DNA of 64,000 nucleotides from Mycolicibacterium helvum. Its GTDB lineage: Bacteria > Actinomycetota > Actinomycetes > Mycobacteriales > Mycobacteriaceae. Shown in pieces: positions 1 through 8,743 of this stretch. The stretch is from contig NZ_AP022596.1 in the NCBI RefSeq assembly GCF_010731895.1, positions 3,410,001-3,474,000 on the forward strand, given 5' to 3'. The position numbers and the translations under genes are program-made. Below the pieces are notes generated by a model. That model was not told the origin of the DNA. It did not search any database and saw only the letters and a program-made list of their open reading frames with translations. The stretch's first letter is position 1, and each line of letters opens with the position of its first letter.

Positions 1-915
1 GAGGTCACCCCCCGCGGCGACGGTGTGTTGACCGGACTCATCAGCGCCCAGCGCACCACGCCCGCCTACCAGTTACCCGACGCTCTGGGGGACCTGGCCC
101 ATACGGTGGACGCCCTCAATACCGGCCAACTCAACGACGCGCTGACCACTCTGGCCGAGACATTCCGCGATTCTCCTCCGGACCTGCGCCGCGCGGTCGA
201 CGGTGTGGCTCGCTTCTCACGAACGCTCGGCGAACGGGATGCGCAGTTGCGGCACTTGTTGGAAAACGCCCGCAAATCGACCGCGGTTCTCGCGCAGCGG
301 ACCGACCAGATCGTCGGCCTCATCACGCAGTCGAACGCTTTTCTCGCCCAGCTGCGGGAGCAGAGCGCCGCGCTGGATCAGGTCAGCGAGAACATCGTCG
401 CGGTGACCGCCCAGTTGTCGGGTGTCATTAGCGACAACAAGGCCGAACTGGGGCCGGCGCTGGACAAGGTCAACGGGGTGCTGGCAATACTCGACGGGCG
501 GAAGGCCGAAATTCGGCAGGTCATCACGATGCTGCACCGCTACGCGATGTCCTTGGGCGAATCCGTGGCGTCGGGCCCCTTCTTCAAGGCCTACTTGGTG
601 AACCTGTTACCTGGTCAATTCCTGCAGCCGTTCATCGACGCCGCGTTCTCGGATCTGGGCCTGGATCCCAAGGTGCTGGCGCCCAGCGAGCTCAACGATC
701 CCCAAGTCGGTCAGCCCGGGACACCGGCGCTGCCGGTGCCGTTCCCGCGCACCGGCCAGGGCGGCGAGCCGAGATTGACTGTGCCCGACGCAATTACCGG
801 CAAGCCTGGTGATCCGCGATATCCCTATCGGGAACCGATACCCGCGCCGACGCCGGGTGGTCCGCCGCCCGGACCGCCGGCGCCGGGACCGGGTGTGACG
901 GAGCCGGCGTCGTGA
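1..915 (+). CDS. mceC: MCE family protein, MceC-like, 5' end outside window
   Basis: The frame is open from base 1 to the TGA at 913-915, so the membrane anchor and most of the mce beta-domain lie upstream of the window. The remaining ~304 residues are the long alpha-helical part of a mycobacterial Mce protein, ending in a Pro/Gly-rich tail (GGPPPGPPAPGPG), which is typical of MceC among the six Mce paralogues. Mce proteins assemble as a periplasmic conduit of an ABC-type lipid importer with YrbE permeases and the MceG ATPase. The stop overlaps the next start (GTGA, 912-915), so translation is probably coupled. Being directly ahead of D-, E- and F-type genes supports the MceC call; yrbEAB, mceA and mceB are expected just upstream but cannot be seen. 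Which numbered mce operon this is cannot be told. Confidence 0.85.
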   Translation, partial: EVTPRGDGVLTGLISAQRTTPAYQLPDALGDLAHTVDALNTGQLNDALTTLAETFRDSPPDLRRAVDGVARFSRTLGERDAQLRHLLENARKSTAVLAQRTDQIVGLITQSNAFLAQLREQSAALDQVSENIVAVTAQLSGVISDNKAELGPALDKVNGVLAILDGRKAEIRQVITMLHRYAMSLGESVASGPFFKAYLVNLLPGQFLQPFIDAAFSDLGLDPKVLAPSELNDPQVGQPGTPALPVPFPRTGQGGEPRLTVPDAITGKPGDPRYPYREPIPAPTPGGPPPGPPAPGPGVTEPAS

Positions 916-2180
916 TCACGAACCGCTGGCGACGCGGTGGCCTGACCGTCGTCCTGGTCCTGCTGCTTGTCGCGGGGAGCGCCGTCGCCGTCGGGGCCTT
1001 GCCGAGCAGGAATCGTGTCACGGTGACTGCGTACTTCGACAACAGCAACGGTATTTTTCCCGGAGACGACGTCATGTTGCTCGGGGTTCGCATCGGCGAG
1101 GTGAAGTCGATTGAGCCGCAGCCTCAACGGGCGAAAGTCACGTTCTGGATCGAGCGCAGGCACCCCGTGCCTGCAGGTGCCAACGCCGTTATCCTGTCCC
1201 CTCAGCTGATCACGTCCCGGGCGATTCAGCTGACACCGGCATACATCGGTGGCCCGGTTCTGGCGGATGGCGCCGTGATCCCACAGAGCAGGACTGCGGT
1301 GCCGGTGGAGTGGGACGATTTCCGCCGCCAGTTGGAGAAGCTCAGCGAAAGCCTGCAGCCGAGCGCCAACGGAATCAGCCCGCTGGGCGCCTACATCACC
1401 ACTGCGGCAGAGAACCTGCGCGGTCGTGGCCAAGACATTCGTGCGGCGATAGTGGAGCTGTCGCAAGCACTATCGGCACTGGGGGATCACAGCGCCGACA
1501 TCTTCGCATCGGTGAAGAATCTGGCGACCCTGGTCTCTGGGTTGCAGTCCAGTGCGTTGCTCATGCGGGAGCTCAACCAGAATCTCGCTGCGGTGAGCGG
1601 GTTGGTCGCTGACAAACCTGACCAGATCGGTGCCGCCATCGATGGGATGAACCAAGCGGCCAGCGAAGTGGCAACGTTCGTCTCCGAACATCGCGACAGG
1701 CTCGGCGTCACGTCGGACAAGCTGGGCTCGGTGGTACAGGCGATGGTCGACAGCATGGGCGATATCAAGCAGGTCCTGCATCTGGCCCCGACCACATTCC
1801 AGAATCTGATCAACGTCTACGAGCCCGCGCATGCTTCATTGACCGGCGCGCTCGCGCTGAATAATTTCGCGAATCCGATTCAATTCCTCTGCGGCGCTGT
1901 GCAAGCGGCATCGAGATTGGGCGCCGAACAGGCTGCGAAACTGTGTGTGCAGTATCTCGCGCCGATTGTGAAGAACCGGCAGTACAACTTCCCCCCGGTC
2001 GGCATCAATCCATTCGTCAACGCTGCAGCTCGACCCAATGAGGTCACCTACAGCGAGAATTGGATGCGGCCTGACCAACGGCAGGAACTCCCGCCCGTCG
2101 AGGGCCAGCAGACGGTTGCCACTGACCCCGCGCGCGGACTGACCGGCATGATGGCTCCGCCAGCTGGCGGTGGTTCATGA
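912..2180 (+). CDS. mceD: MCE family protein, MceD-like
   Basis: 422 residues from a GTG start overlapping the previous stop. The N-terminus (ITNRWRRGGLTVVLVLLLV) is a positively charged segment and one transmembrane helix, residues ~10-28. It is followed by the mce domain (~35-115), with the typical pattern YFDNSNGIFPGDDV and 'GVRIGEVKSIE', and then a long helical region. A conserved C-terminal block (NPIQFLCGAVQAAS, a Cys pair, then INPFVNAAARPNEVTYSE) is characteristic of MceD proteins. Role by family: one of six different subunits of the periplasmic lipid-transport tunnel. Stop overlaps the next ATG by four bases. Confidence 0.9.
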   Translation: MITNRWRRGGLTVVLVLLLVAGSAVAVGALPSRNRVTVTAYFDNSNGIFPGDDVMLLGVRIGEVKSIEPQPQRAKVTFWIERRHPVPAGANAVILSPQLITSRAIQLTPAYIGGPVLADGAVIPQSRTAVPVEWDDFRRQLEKLSESLQPSANGISPLGAYITTAAENLRGRGQDIRAAIVELSQALSALGDHSADIFASVKNLATLVSGLQSSALLMRELNQNLAAVSGLVADKPDQIGAAIDGMNQAASEVATFVSEHRDRLGVTSDKLGSVVQAMVDSMGDIKQVLHLAPTTFQNLINVYEPAHASLTGALALNNFANPIQFLCGAVQAASRLGAEQAAKLCVQYLAPIVKNRQYNFPPVGINPFVNAAARPNEVTYSENWMRPDQRQELPPVEGQQTVATDPARGLTGMMAPPAGGGS

Positions 2181-3307
2181 GCTGGCGTCGGCGAGCGCTC
2201 GCGCTGGGGACAATCGTGGGGCTGTGGCTTACCACCGGCTGCAGCTGGCACGGCCTGAACTCGCTGGCGCTGCCCGGTGTGGCCGGTCGGGGTGACGGCT
2301 CATTCCACATACAGGCCCAATTGCCCGATGTGGCCAATCTGGAACCGAATTCGCGGGTACGCGTCGCCGATGTCACGGTCGGCAGCATTGCTCGCATCGA
2401 ACGGCAAGGCTGGCATGCGTTGGTGACGATTCGCCTCGACGGTGATGTGGATCTTCCGGAGAACACCTCAGTGAAGGTCGCTCAGACCAGCCTGCTGGGA
2501 TCGCTGCACATCGAACTCGCCCCGCCGCAAGGTGAGCCACCGCGTGGACGGCTGCACGACGGCTCGGTCATCCCGTTGTCTCAGGGAGGTGCCTATCCGA
2601 CTACTGAGCAGACCCTGGCGGCCGCATCGATGTTGCTGAACGGCGGCGGGCTGGCGCAGGCGGGCGAGATCACTGAAGCGCTGAGCACCGCGTTCAACGG
2701 CAGGGAAGCGGATCTGCGGGGATTCGTGGACCAGGTTGAGGTATTCACTCGGCGACTGGACGGCCAGACCAACGAGATCCTCGCCGCAACCGACAGCATC
2801 AACAGGCTCACCGGCCGCTTTGCCGCCCGCCAGGCTGTCCTGGATCGTGCACTGGAACTCTTCCCGCAAGCGCTGGCGATCCTGCGCGACGACCGTGATC
2901 AACTGGTCGAAGCACTCGACCAGTTCGGGCACCTCAATGCGTTGGTCGCCGGCTCGGTGAATTCGATCGACGATGCGCTGATCCGCGAATACCGCGACCT
3001 GTGGCCGGTGCTGGAGCAGATAGCCAACGCGGGGCCCGCTGTCACCGAATCACTGTCGCTGTTGTCGACCTTCCCGTGGACGAAGGAGGGTGTGCGCAAC
3101 TGGATCCGCGGGGACTTCGGCAACCTCACCGCGATCTTCGACCTCACGTTGAGTCGGCTGGATACCTCGCTGCTCACCGGAACCCGTTTCGAGGGAGCGT
3201 TGACCCGGCTCGAAATGCAGTGGGGCCGAACTGTTGGTGTGTTACCCAGTCCGGCAACCGGCGGCAACCCACTGTTGATTCCTTACCAGGCTGACCAGGG
3301 ACCCTGA
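2177..3307 (+). CDS. mceE: MCE family lipoprotein, MceE-like
   Basis: 376 residues. The N-terminus is a lipoprotein signal: SWRRR, a hydrophobic stretch, then the lipobox LTTGC with Cys22 as the expected acylated residue; MceE is the only Mce paralogue that is normally a lipoprotein. The mce domain follows (~38-115, including ANLEPNSRVRVADVTVGSI), then helical repeats and a C-terminal tail ending LLIPYQADQGP. ATG start overlaps the mceD stop (ATGA) and its own TGA overlaps the next ATG by one base, so the gene is inside a translationally coupled operon. Probably anchored in the outer leaflet of the plasma membrane as part of the Mce transporter. Confidence 0.9.
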   Translation: MSWRRRALALGTIVGLWLTTGCSWHGLNSLALPGVAGRGDGSFHIQAQLPDVANLEPNSRVRVADVTVGSIARIERQGWHALVTIRLDGDVDLPENTSVKVAQTSLLGSLHIELAPPQGEPPRGRLHDGSVIPLSQGGAYPTTEQTLAAASMLLNGGGLAQAGEITEALSTAFNGREADLRGFVDQVEVFTRRLDGQTNEILAATDSINRLTGRFAARQAVLDRALELFPQALAILRDDRDQLVEALDQFGHLNALVAGSVNSIDDALIREYRDLWPVLEQIANAGPAVTESLSLLSTFPWTKEGVRNWIRGDFGNLTAIFDLTLSRLDTSLLTGTRFEGALTRLEMQWGRTVGVLPSPATGGNPLLIPYQADQGP

Positions 3308-4761
3308 TGAATCTGACCCGCTTCGCCAAGATTCAGCTGGCAGTGTTCACCGTCGTCGCGTGCGTGGTGATGACGATCATGGCCGTTGGCTATATGAAGC
3401 TGCCCGCCCAGCTGTTCGGATTGGGCCGCTACACGGTGACTGTGCAACTCCATCGCTCCGCCGGCCTCTACCCCCGCGCGAATGTGACGTATCGCGGCAC
3501 CGAGGTGGGTCGCGTCGACCGGGTGACGCTCACTCCCGCCGGTGCCGAGGCGGTGCTCTCGCTGAATTCCGGGATCAAGGTCCCGGCCGATGTTGACGCC
3601 GAGGTGCACAGCCAGTCGGCGATCGGCGAGCTCTACGTGGCGCTGCTGCCGCGCAGTACCGGTGGCGAGATGCTGGCCGACGGTGACGTGATCCCGGTCG
3701 ACCGGACTTCGGTGCCCCCGGACATCGGGAGTCTGCTCGATGCCACCAATCGGGGCCTCGCGGCGGTTCCGAAACCCGACCTCCGCACCGTCATTGACGA
3801 GAGTTACACGGCGGTGGGGGGATTGGGCCCGGAGCTGGCCCGAATCGTCAAGGGCGGTACGCAGTTGGCACTCGATGCCAAAGCTGAACTGGACTCGATG
3901 GTTGCCCTGATCAAACAGTCCAAACCGGTACTTGACGCGCACGCGGAGACAGCGGATGAGATTGGGGCCTGGGCCGCGAACTTGGCAACGATCACAGGCC
4001 AGCTGCGGAACCATGATTCGTCGTTGCGGGGTCTGCTCGCCAACACCCCCGCGGCTGCCGAGGAGGCCCGCAGCCTCATCGAGCGACTCCGGCCCACATT
4101 GCCGGTGCTACTGGCCAACCTGGTGAGCGTCAACCAAGTCGCGATTTCCTATCAGCCGGCTTTGGAACAGCTGTTGGTGCTGCTACCACAGGCCGTGGCG
4201 ATGATGGGCGCACTGGCGATCGGGAACCTGGACACCAAACAGGATTACACCGGGATGTATCTGGACTTCAATCTCAATCTGAATCTGCCGCCACCGTGTA
4301 ACACGGGATTCCTGCCCGCTCAGCAGCAACGATCGCCGGCGTTGGAGGATTATCCGGATCGCCCTGCCGGGTCTTTGTACTGCCGTGTCCCGCAAGATCA
4401 TCCGTACCTGGCGGTTCGCGGTATGCGTAATCTCCCCTGCTTGACCGTGCCCGGTAAACGGGCGCCGACCGTCGAGATGTGCGAAAGCGACCAACAGTAC
4501 GTACCACTCAATGACGGGTCCAACTGGAAGGGCGACCCAAACGCCACCACCACCGGCCAGTCGGTGCCGCAGGAATCGCCCGCTGTCGCGCAAGCTGATT
4601 CGAGTCAGAAGTCGGCCGTGCCTGTAGGTGTCGCCAGGTATGACCCGGAGACGGGAGATTACCTCGGTCTGGATGGCCGGCTCTACAGCCAGGCCAACCT
4701 TGCCGCGACGATGCAACAGCCCACGCTCGAGAAACTGTTGCTGCCAGAAGGAGCGGGATGA
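3307..4761 (+). CDS. mceF: MCE family protein, MceF-like
   Basis: 484 residues, starting at an ATG that shares one base with the mceE stop. One N-terminal transmembrane helix (~10-30, FAKIQLAVFTVVACVVMTIM), then the mce domain (~38-115, with SAGLYPRANVTYRGTEVGRV), a helical segment to ~310, and a C-terminal region with several Cys residues (PPCNTGF, YCRV, LPC, MCESD) that is usual in MceF. It closes the mce operon. A gap of 186 bp follows before the P450 gene; only a weak short frame is seen there. The C-terminal cysteine-rich domain is family-typical and probably disulfide bonded outside the membrane. Confidence 0.9.
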   Translation: MNLTRFAKIQLAVFTVVACVVMTIMAVGYMKLPAQLFGLGRYTVTVQLHRSAGLYPRANVTYRGTEVGRVDRVTLTPAGAEAVLSLNSGIKVPADVDAEVHSQSAIGELYVALLPRSTGGEMLADGDVIPVDRTSVPPDIGSLLDATNRGLAAVPKPDLRTVIDESYTAVGGLGPELARIVKGGTQLALDAKAELDSMVALIKQSKPVLDAHAETADEIGAWAANLATITGQLRNHDSSLRGLLANTPAAAEEARSLIERLRPTLPVLLANLVSVNQVAISYQPALEQLLVLLPQAVAMMGALAIGNLDTKQDYTGMYLDFNLNLNLPPPCNTGFLPAQQQRSPALEDYPDRPAGSLYCRVPQDHPYLAVRGMRNLPCLTVPGKRAPTVEMCESDQQYVPLNDGSNWKGDPNATTTGQSVPQESPAVAQADSSQKSAVPVGVARYDPETGDYLGLDGRLYSQANLAATMQQPTLEKLLLPEGAG

Positions 4762-4947
4762 CAGCCATGCGCTCTCGAGGCTGTTGCGGCGCCGGGGCCT
4801 CGGCCCGGTTTGCGTCGACACCAGGCGAATACGTAGTTCGACTGTGGTACGTACGGATGCCTCAACGCATACAAACGGGCAGCGTTCACCCGAATGCCAC
4901 ACGAATAGTGCACGGACAGTCTGGATTTCAATCGGCAGGAGGTATGT

Positions 4948-6189
4948 ATGGTCAGCGCGGTCAGTAACGCGAGCGCAGCGGAGCTCATCACCGATCTGGT
5001 GGTCGGAGGCATTGCCGACCCCTACCCGCTCTACGAGCAGCTCAGGGAGATGGGCACCGGGGTCCACTGGTCGGATGTCCTCGGCGGATGGGTGGCCACT
5101 CGCTATGACGACGTGAAATCGATGGTCACCAGGTCTGCTGAGTTTTCCAGCGACACCTTCTATGACGGTGCGCCCAGTGCGCACAACCCCGAGGACTCCG
5201 AGCACCGCCGCTTCATTTCGATCAGTTCGCGCCAGTTCATCTTTCAAGATCCGCCTGTGCACACCCGGATCAGGTCGATCTTCCGTCACGCATTCACCCG
5301 AACCTCAATAGCGCGCTGGCGTCCGATGATGGAGGAAGTCACCGACGAGGTGCTGGCACGTTACCAGCCTGGTGAGGAACTCGACATAATGCCGCACTTC
5401 GCAGCGGACATTCCGGTGGCGGTGATCGCGTCGATTCTTGGTGTGCCCAAAGATAAATGGGCAGAGTTGCGGCATTGGTCCGAAGCCTACGGCCGCACCC
5501 TTGATCCAGGTGTTCAAGGGAACCTGCGAGACTCGTCGATCCGCATCGCGCTGGAGATGATGGATTACCTGTCCGATCTGGTGGCGCAGCGTCGAGCCGA
5601 TCCGCGGGACGACTTGATCACACTGATCGCGACCACCGAGGCCGACGACGGTGGTTGTCTCACGGATGAGGAGGCCATCTCACAGATCACTCTGCTGCTG
5701 GCGGCCGGCAACGACACCACCACCGCGCTGATCGGTAGTGCGATGACCATCATGATCGACCGACCGGACGTCAAAGCGGCACTCCTCGACGATCCAGCCC
5801 GGATAGCCGGAGCGATCGAGGAGATGCTGCGCTTCGATCCGCCGTTCCACTTGAACTTCCGCAAGGCAAAGGCGGATGCCGAATACGGTGGCCAACAGAT
5901 CCGAACGGGTCAGATGTGCTTTCAGGTGATTGCTGCGGCCAATCGCGATCCGCGTCAGTTCGACAATCCCGGGGTCATCGACATCGATCGGGATGCCTCC
6001 CGGCATCTGGCCTTCAGTCACGGCATCCATCACTGCGTGGGTGCGCCGCTGGCTCGGATGGAAGGGGAGGTGGTGCTGCGCAAGCTTCTGGAGCGGTTCC
6101 CAGACTTTGCCGCGGGCACGGCACCGGCAGCGCGACGCACGCACAACATTCTTGCGCGCACCTGGAATTGCCGCCCGGTGACGCTGTGA
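4948..6189 (+). CDS. Cytochrome P450
   Basis: 413 residues, a soluble bacterial class I P450. Landmarks: the I-helix oxygen-activation motif AAGNDTTT (residues ~251-258), the K-helix ExxR as EEMLR, and the haem loop FSHGIHHCVG with Cys363 as the axial thiolate ligand. The start is fixed by a strong AGGAGG at 4937-4942, five bases before the ATG. The adjacent ferredoxin gene 13 bp downstream is the expected electron donor, so this is probably a two-gene monooxygenase that hydroxylates a lipophilic substrate. The location directly after mceF suggests the substrate is related to what the Mce system imports; that is inference. The CYP family number cannot be assigned from sequence reading alone. 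Confidence 0.93.
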   Translation: MVSAVSNASAAELITDLVVGGIADPYPLYEQLREMGTGVHWSDVLGGWVATRYDDVKSMVTRSAEFSSDTFYDGAPSAHNPEDSEHRRFISISSRQFIFQDPPVHTRIRSIFRHAFTRTSIARWRPMMEEVTDEVLARYQPGEELDIMPHFAADIPVAVIASILGVPKDKWAELRHWSEAYGRTLDPGVQGNLRDSSIRIALEMMDYLSDLVAQRRADPRDDLITLIATTEADDGGCLTDEEAISQITLLLAAGNDTTTALIGSAMTIMIDRPDVKAALLDDPARIAGAIEEMLRFDPPFHLNFRKAKADAEYGGQQIRTGQMCFQVIAAANRDPRQFDNPGVIDIDRDASRHLAFSHGIHHCVGAPLARMEGEVVLRKLLERFPDFAAGTAPAARRTHNILARTWNCRPVTL

Positions 6190-6202
6190 GGGGCGAAGCG
6201 CC

Positions 6203-6406
6203 ATGCGAGTGATCGTGCATTCGGACTTTTGTATGGCCAGCGGAAGCTGTCAGCGCATTGCACCAACGGTGTTCGGGTTCTCGACCGAAGGCTGGGTGAG
6301 CCTGCTCGATGAACACCCGGGTGACGAGCAGCGCACTGCCGTGCGGCAAGCCGCCGACATCTGTCCCGTCGGCGCCATCGAAATCATCGAAGAACCGGGC
6401 CACTGA
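6203..6406 (+). CDS. 3Fe-4S type ferredoxin
   Basis: 67 residues. Short acidic ferredoxin with cluster ligands in the arrangement FCMASGSC (Cys10 and Cys16) and CPVGAI (third Cys near residue 51). The position between the first two cysteines that would give a fourth ligand is not a cysteine, which is the pattern of mycobacterial [3Fe-4S] (or alanine/His-variant) ferredoxins paired with P450s. It is 13 bp after the P450 stop, with GAGGGG before the ATG, and 21 bp before the LLM oxidoreductase gene. The likely job is single-electron transfer from a separate ferredoxin reductase to the neighbouring P450. Confidence 0.92.
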   Translation: MRVIVHSDFCMASGSCQRIAPTVFGFSTEGWVSLLDEHPGDEQRTAVRQAADICPVGAIEIIEEPGH

Positions 6407-6427
6407 AGAAAGGGTGGAGGACCAGTC

Positions 6428-7423
6428 ATGGCCAGTGGGCATGATAAACGCATAGGGGTGCTGCTCGGCAGCACTACACCACCGGAAAGCATTGCAGAGC
6501 TGTCTAAGTGGGTGGAGGACAGCGGTTACCGAGAGCTGTGGATCCCCGAGGACTACTTCTTCCTCGGCGGAGTGTCGGCCGCGGCCATCGCTCTGGGGGC
6601 AACCACAGACATCCGGGTAGGGATCTCGGTGGTGGCGTCGGTGGTGCGGCACCCAGCACTGCTGGCTATGGAGATAGCCACCCTGGCAAGGGCTTACCCC
6701 GGCCGGGTCGCTCCTGGCATCGGTCACGGGGTACCCGCATGGACCGCACAGATGGGATTGACGGTTCGCTCGCCGATGAGTGCGCTGCGCGAAACCATCA
6801 CCGGGGTTCGGCAGCTCCTGAGCGGCCAGACTGTGACCGACGACGGTGCGGTGCACCGCTTCTCGGGAGTCACTCTGACCCACCCTCCGCACGATCCTGT
6901 CCCGCTGTACACCGGCGTACTCGGCGACAAAGGAGTGGCGCTGACTGGTGCACTGGCCGATGGCCTGGTTGTCAGTGTGCTGGCCCCGCCGGACTATGTT
7001 GCCGCGACCCGGGCCAAGCTCGACAAGGCGGCCGCCGAGGCCGGCCGGGACATCCGCCCAGATCTCGTGGTGCTGTGTGCGGTCAACGTTGCCCGTGATC
7101 CGGTCGCCGCGGCGAGCACCAGAGCCGATATCCGACCCGTTCTCAGTTTCTACCTCGCCGCGACGGGTCCGAACCCGATGCTGGCCGCCATCGATGGGAA
7201 CGATCGCCTGGCCGACATGTTGGCGCGCGGCGGCAGTGAGACTGTCGCTGCCGAAATGCCCGACGAGTGGGTTGATCTCTTGTCGGTGACGGGCACTCCA
7301 GCTCAAGCGCAGGCAGCGATCGACCGGCTGTTCGACGCCGGCGCCGACAAGGTCGTCGTCGTCCCGATCGTGGAATCCAATGGCCGGGAGTCACTATCGG
7401 CCATCGCGACGCTACTGGCCTGA
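6428..7423 (+). CDS. LLM class F420-dependent oxidoreductase
   Basis: 331 residues with the bacterial luciferase-like monooxygenase (TIM barrel) layout: N-terminal strand KRIGVLLGS, the block SGYRELWIPEDYFFLGG, the region TTDIRVGISVVASVVRHPALLAMEIATLARAYPGRVAPGIGHG (read in parts at residues ~55-100), and a C-terminal 'GTPAQAQAAIDRLFDAGADKVVVVP'. These are typical of F420-using oxidoreductases in mycobacteria rather than true luciferases. RBS GGTGGAGG lies 6-7 bases before the ATG. Inside the P450-ferredoxin operon it probably carries out a redox step on the same substrate; whether the cofactor is F420 or FMN cannot be proved here. Confidence 0.85.
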   Translation: MASGHDKRIGVLLGSTTPPESIAELSKWVEDSGYRELWIPEDYFFLGGVSAAAIALGATTDIRVGISVVASVVRHPALLAMEIATLARAYPGRVAPGIGHGVPAWTAQMGLTVRSPMSALRETITGVRQLLSGQTVTDDGAVHRFSGVTLTHPPHDPVPLYTGVLGDKGVALTGALADGLVVSVLAPPDYVAATRAKLDKAAAEAGRDIRPDLVVLCAVNVARDPVAAASTRADIRPVLSFYLAATGPNPMLAAIDGNDRLADMLARGGSETVAAEMPDEWVDLLSVTGTPAQAQAAIDRLFDAGADKVVVVPIVESNGRESLSAIATLLA

Positions 7424-7478
7424 CCCCATCCACTTCGGCCAATCCGGCCAAATTCAAATCGCACTGATGGGAGTTTCC

Positions 7479-7934
7479 ATGACCGATACCGATGCCGCAG
7501 CCGTGCTCGCGGTGCACCGCGGTTGGCTAGCGGCCAACATCGGGCTCGTCGCGGAGTCGATGATCGACTTCTTTCCAACTGGCCTGAACTATCTACAGTT
7601 CAACCTCAATGGCTTCACCTACAACGGTGTCGAAGACAAGGCGAAACTCTGGCGCAATCTGCAGGCCGTAGGTGCCAATATCGTCCGCATCGACGACGTA
7701 GGCGAGCCGGTTGTCGAGGTCTTCGGTGACGTCGCACTACTCACCTCCGAAGGTGAGTGCGAAATCGAGCTGCCCAGCCCGAGCGGGGGTCTGGACAACT
7801 CGGGACCAATGCGGTTCCGCAACACCGAGTTCTATCGCCGCGACGATGGCGCGGGTGCGCCTCAGTGGCGCATCTGGCACATGCATGTCAGTGAAGCGGC
7901 GCCCCACGGCACTCTGAAGCATGTGACCGAATGA
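7479..7934 (+). CDS. SnoaL-like / nuclear transport factor 2-like protein
   Basis: About 151 residues from the ATG at 7479, chosen because GGGAG sits five bases upstream at 7469-7473; an in-frame ATG at 7467 and a longer frame from 7380 would overlap the preceding gene. The protein has the small cone-shaped alpha+beta fold pattern of SnoaL/DUF4440 proteins: an N-terminal helix (AVLAVHRGWLAANIGLVAE), strands around DVALLTSEGECEIEL, and the closing strand WRIWHMHVSE. Such proteins act as hydratases, isomerases or lyases, or bind small hydrophobic ligands. The stop overlaps the next ATG (ATGA). Likely role: non-redox step or ligand handling in the same catabolic route. Confidence 0.75.
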   Translation: MTDTDAAAVLAVHRGWLAANIGLVAESMIDFFPTGLNYLQFNLNGFTYNGVEDKAKLWRNLQAVGANIVRIDDVGEPVVEVFGDVALLTSEGECEIELPSPSGGLDNSGPMRFRNTEFYRRDDGAGAPQWRIWHMHVSEAAPHGTLKHVTE

Positions 7935-8743
7935 CTCCGTCGCTGACATCATTTCGGATCCAGGGTCCGGTCGGGGAACTGGCGGCAACCCGATCGGTGG
8001 TGGCCGGGACGGAGCCCACCATTGTGCTTCTCCACCCCGTCAATACCGCGAGCCTGGTGTGGCACCCGGTGATGCGGATGTCAGGTCTGTCGATGGTGGC
8101 ACTGGATCTTCGCGGTCACGGTGACTCCGGGTACAGCGGCCCGTACACCGTCGAGGACGGTTACGTCCTGGACGTCCTGGCGTTGCTCGATGGGCTGAGC
8201 CTCGACGCCGTGCACCTTGTGGGTGGCTCGCTGGGCGGCACGATCGCCCTGGCGATGGCGGCGATATACCCGCAGCGGGTGCGCAGCGTGACCACCCTGG
8301 GATCAACGCTCGGCACCGGGGTCTCCGAGGCTGCCATTGCCGACATGACGGCCGCGATGCATGGTGCGGGAACACGGCGTTACTTCGAGGAGCTGGTGCC
8401 GCAGATCGTTGGTCCTCGATACCGGGGTGCACCGGATCTGGCTGAGACTGCCCGCGTCGCGGCAACACGGCCCGCTGCGGTGATCGAGGCCATCATGCGC
8501 GAGGCGTTCAGTGCCGACATCCGCCACCTGGCCGGACAAGTCCAGGCCCCGGTTCTGGCGGTCGGGGGTTGTGTCGATCCGACCTGCGCGCCCGAGATGT
8601 CCATTGAGATCGCAAGCCGGACAGGTGGTTCGTATGTCTTGCTCGATGATGTGGGGCATTTGCCGATGCTCGAGGTGCCGAATCGGATCGCCGAATTGAT
8701 CGCCGCGCACAGCGGCTCAGCACAGACCGAGGTGAGGACATGA
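7931..8743 (+). CDS. Alpha/beta hydrolase
   Basis: 270 residues. Alpha/beta hydrolase with the oxyanion region LLHPVNTASLVWHPV, strand motif ALDLRGHGDSG, the nucleophile elbow GGSLGG (Ser100), a candidate acid Asp216 (GGCVDPT) and the terminal His243 (DVGHLPMLE). The triad is therefore complete. Usual length for the family. The ATG overlaps the SnoaL-like stop, and its own stop overlaps the DUF1028 start, so it is translated as part of a tightly packed operon. It could cleave a carbon-carbon bond, ester or enol-lactone; substrate unknown. Confidence 0.85.
   Translation: MTPSLTSFRIQGPVGELAATRSVVAGTEPTIVLLHPVNTASLVWHPVMRMSGLSMVALDLRGHGDSGYSGPYTVEDGYVLDVLALLDGLSLDAVHLVGGSLGGTIALAMAAIYPQRVRSVTTLGSTLGTGVSEAAIADMTAAMHGAGTRRYFEELVPQIVGPRYRGAPDLAETARVAATRPAAVIEAIMREAFSADIRHLAGQVQAPVLAVGGCVDPTCAPEMSIEIASRTGGSYVLLDDVGHLPMLEVPNRIAELIAAHSGSAQTEVRT

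Noticed and set aside
4758..4967. A 69-codon frame between mceF and the P450 gene
   Set aside because: It overlaps both neighbours, ends inside the P450 gene, has no family features, and the strong AGGAGG serves the P450 start instead.
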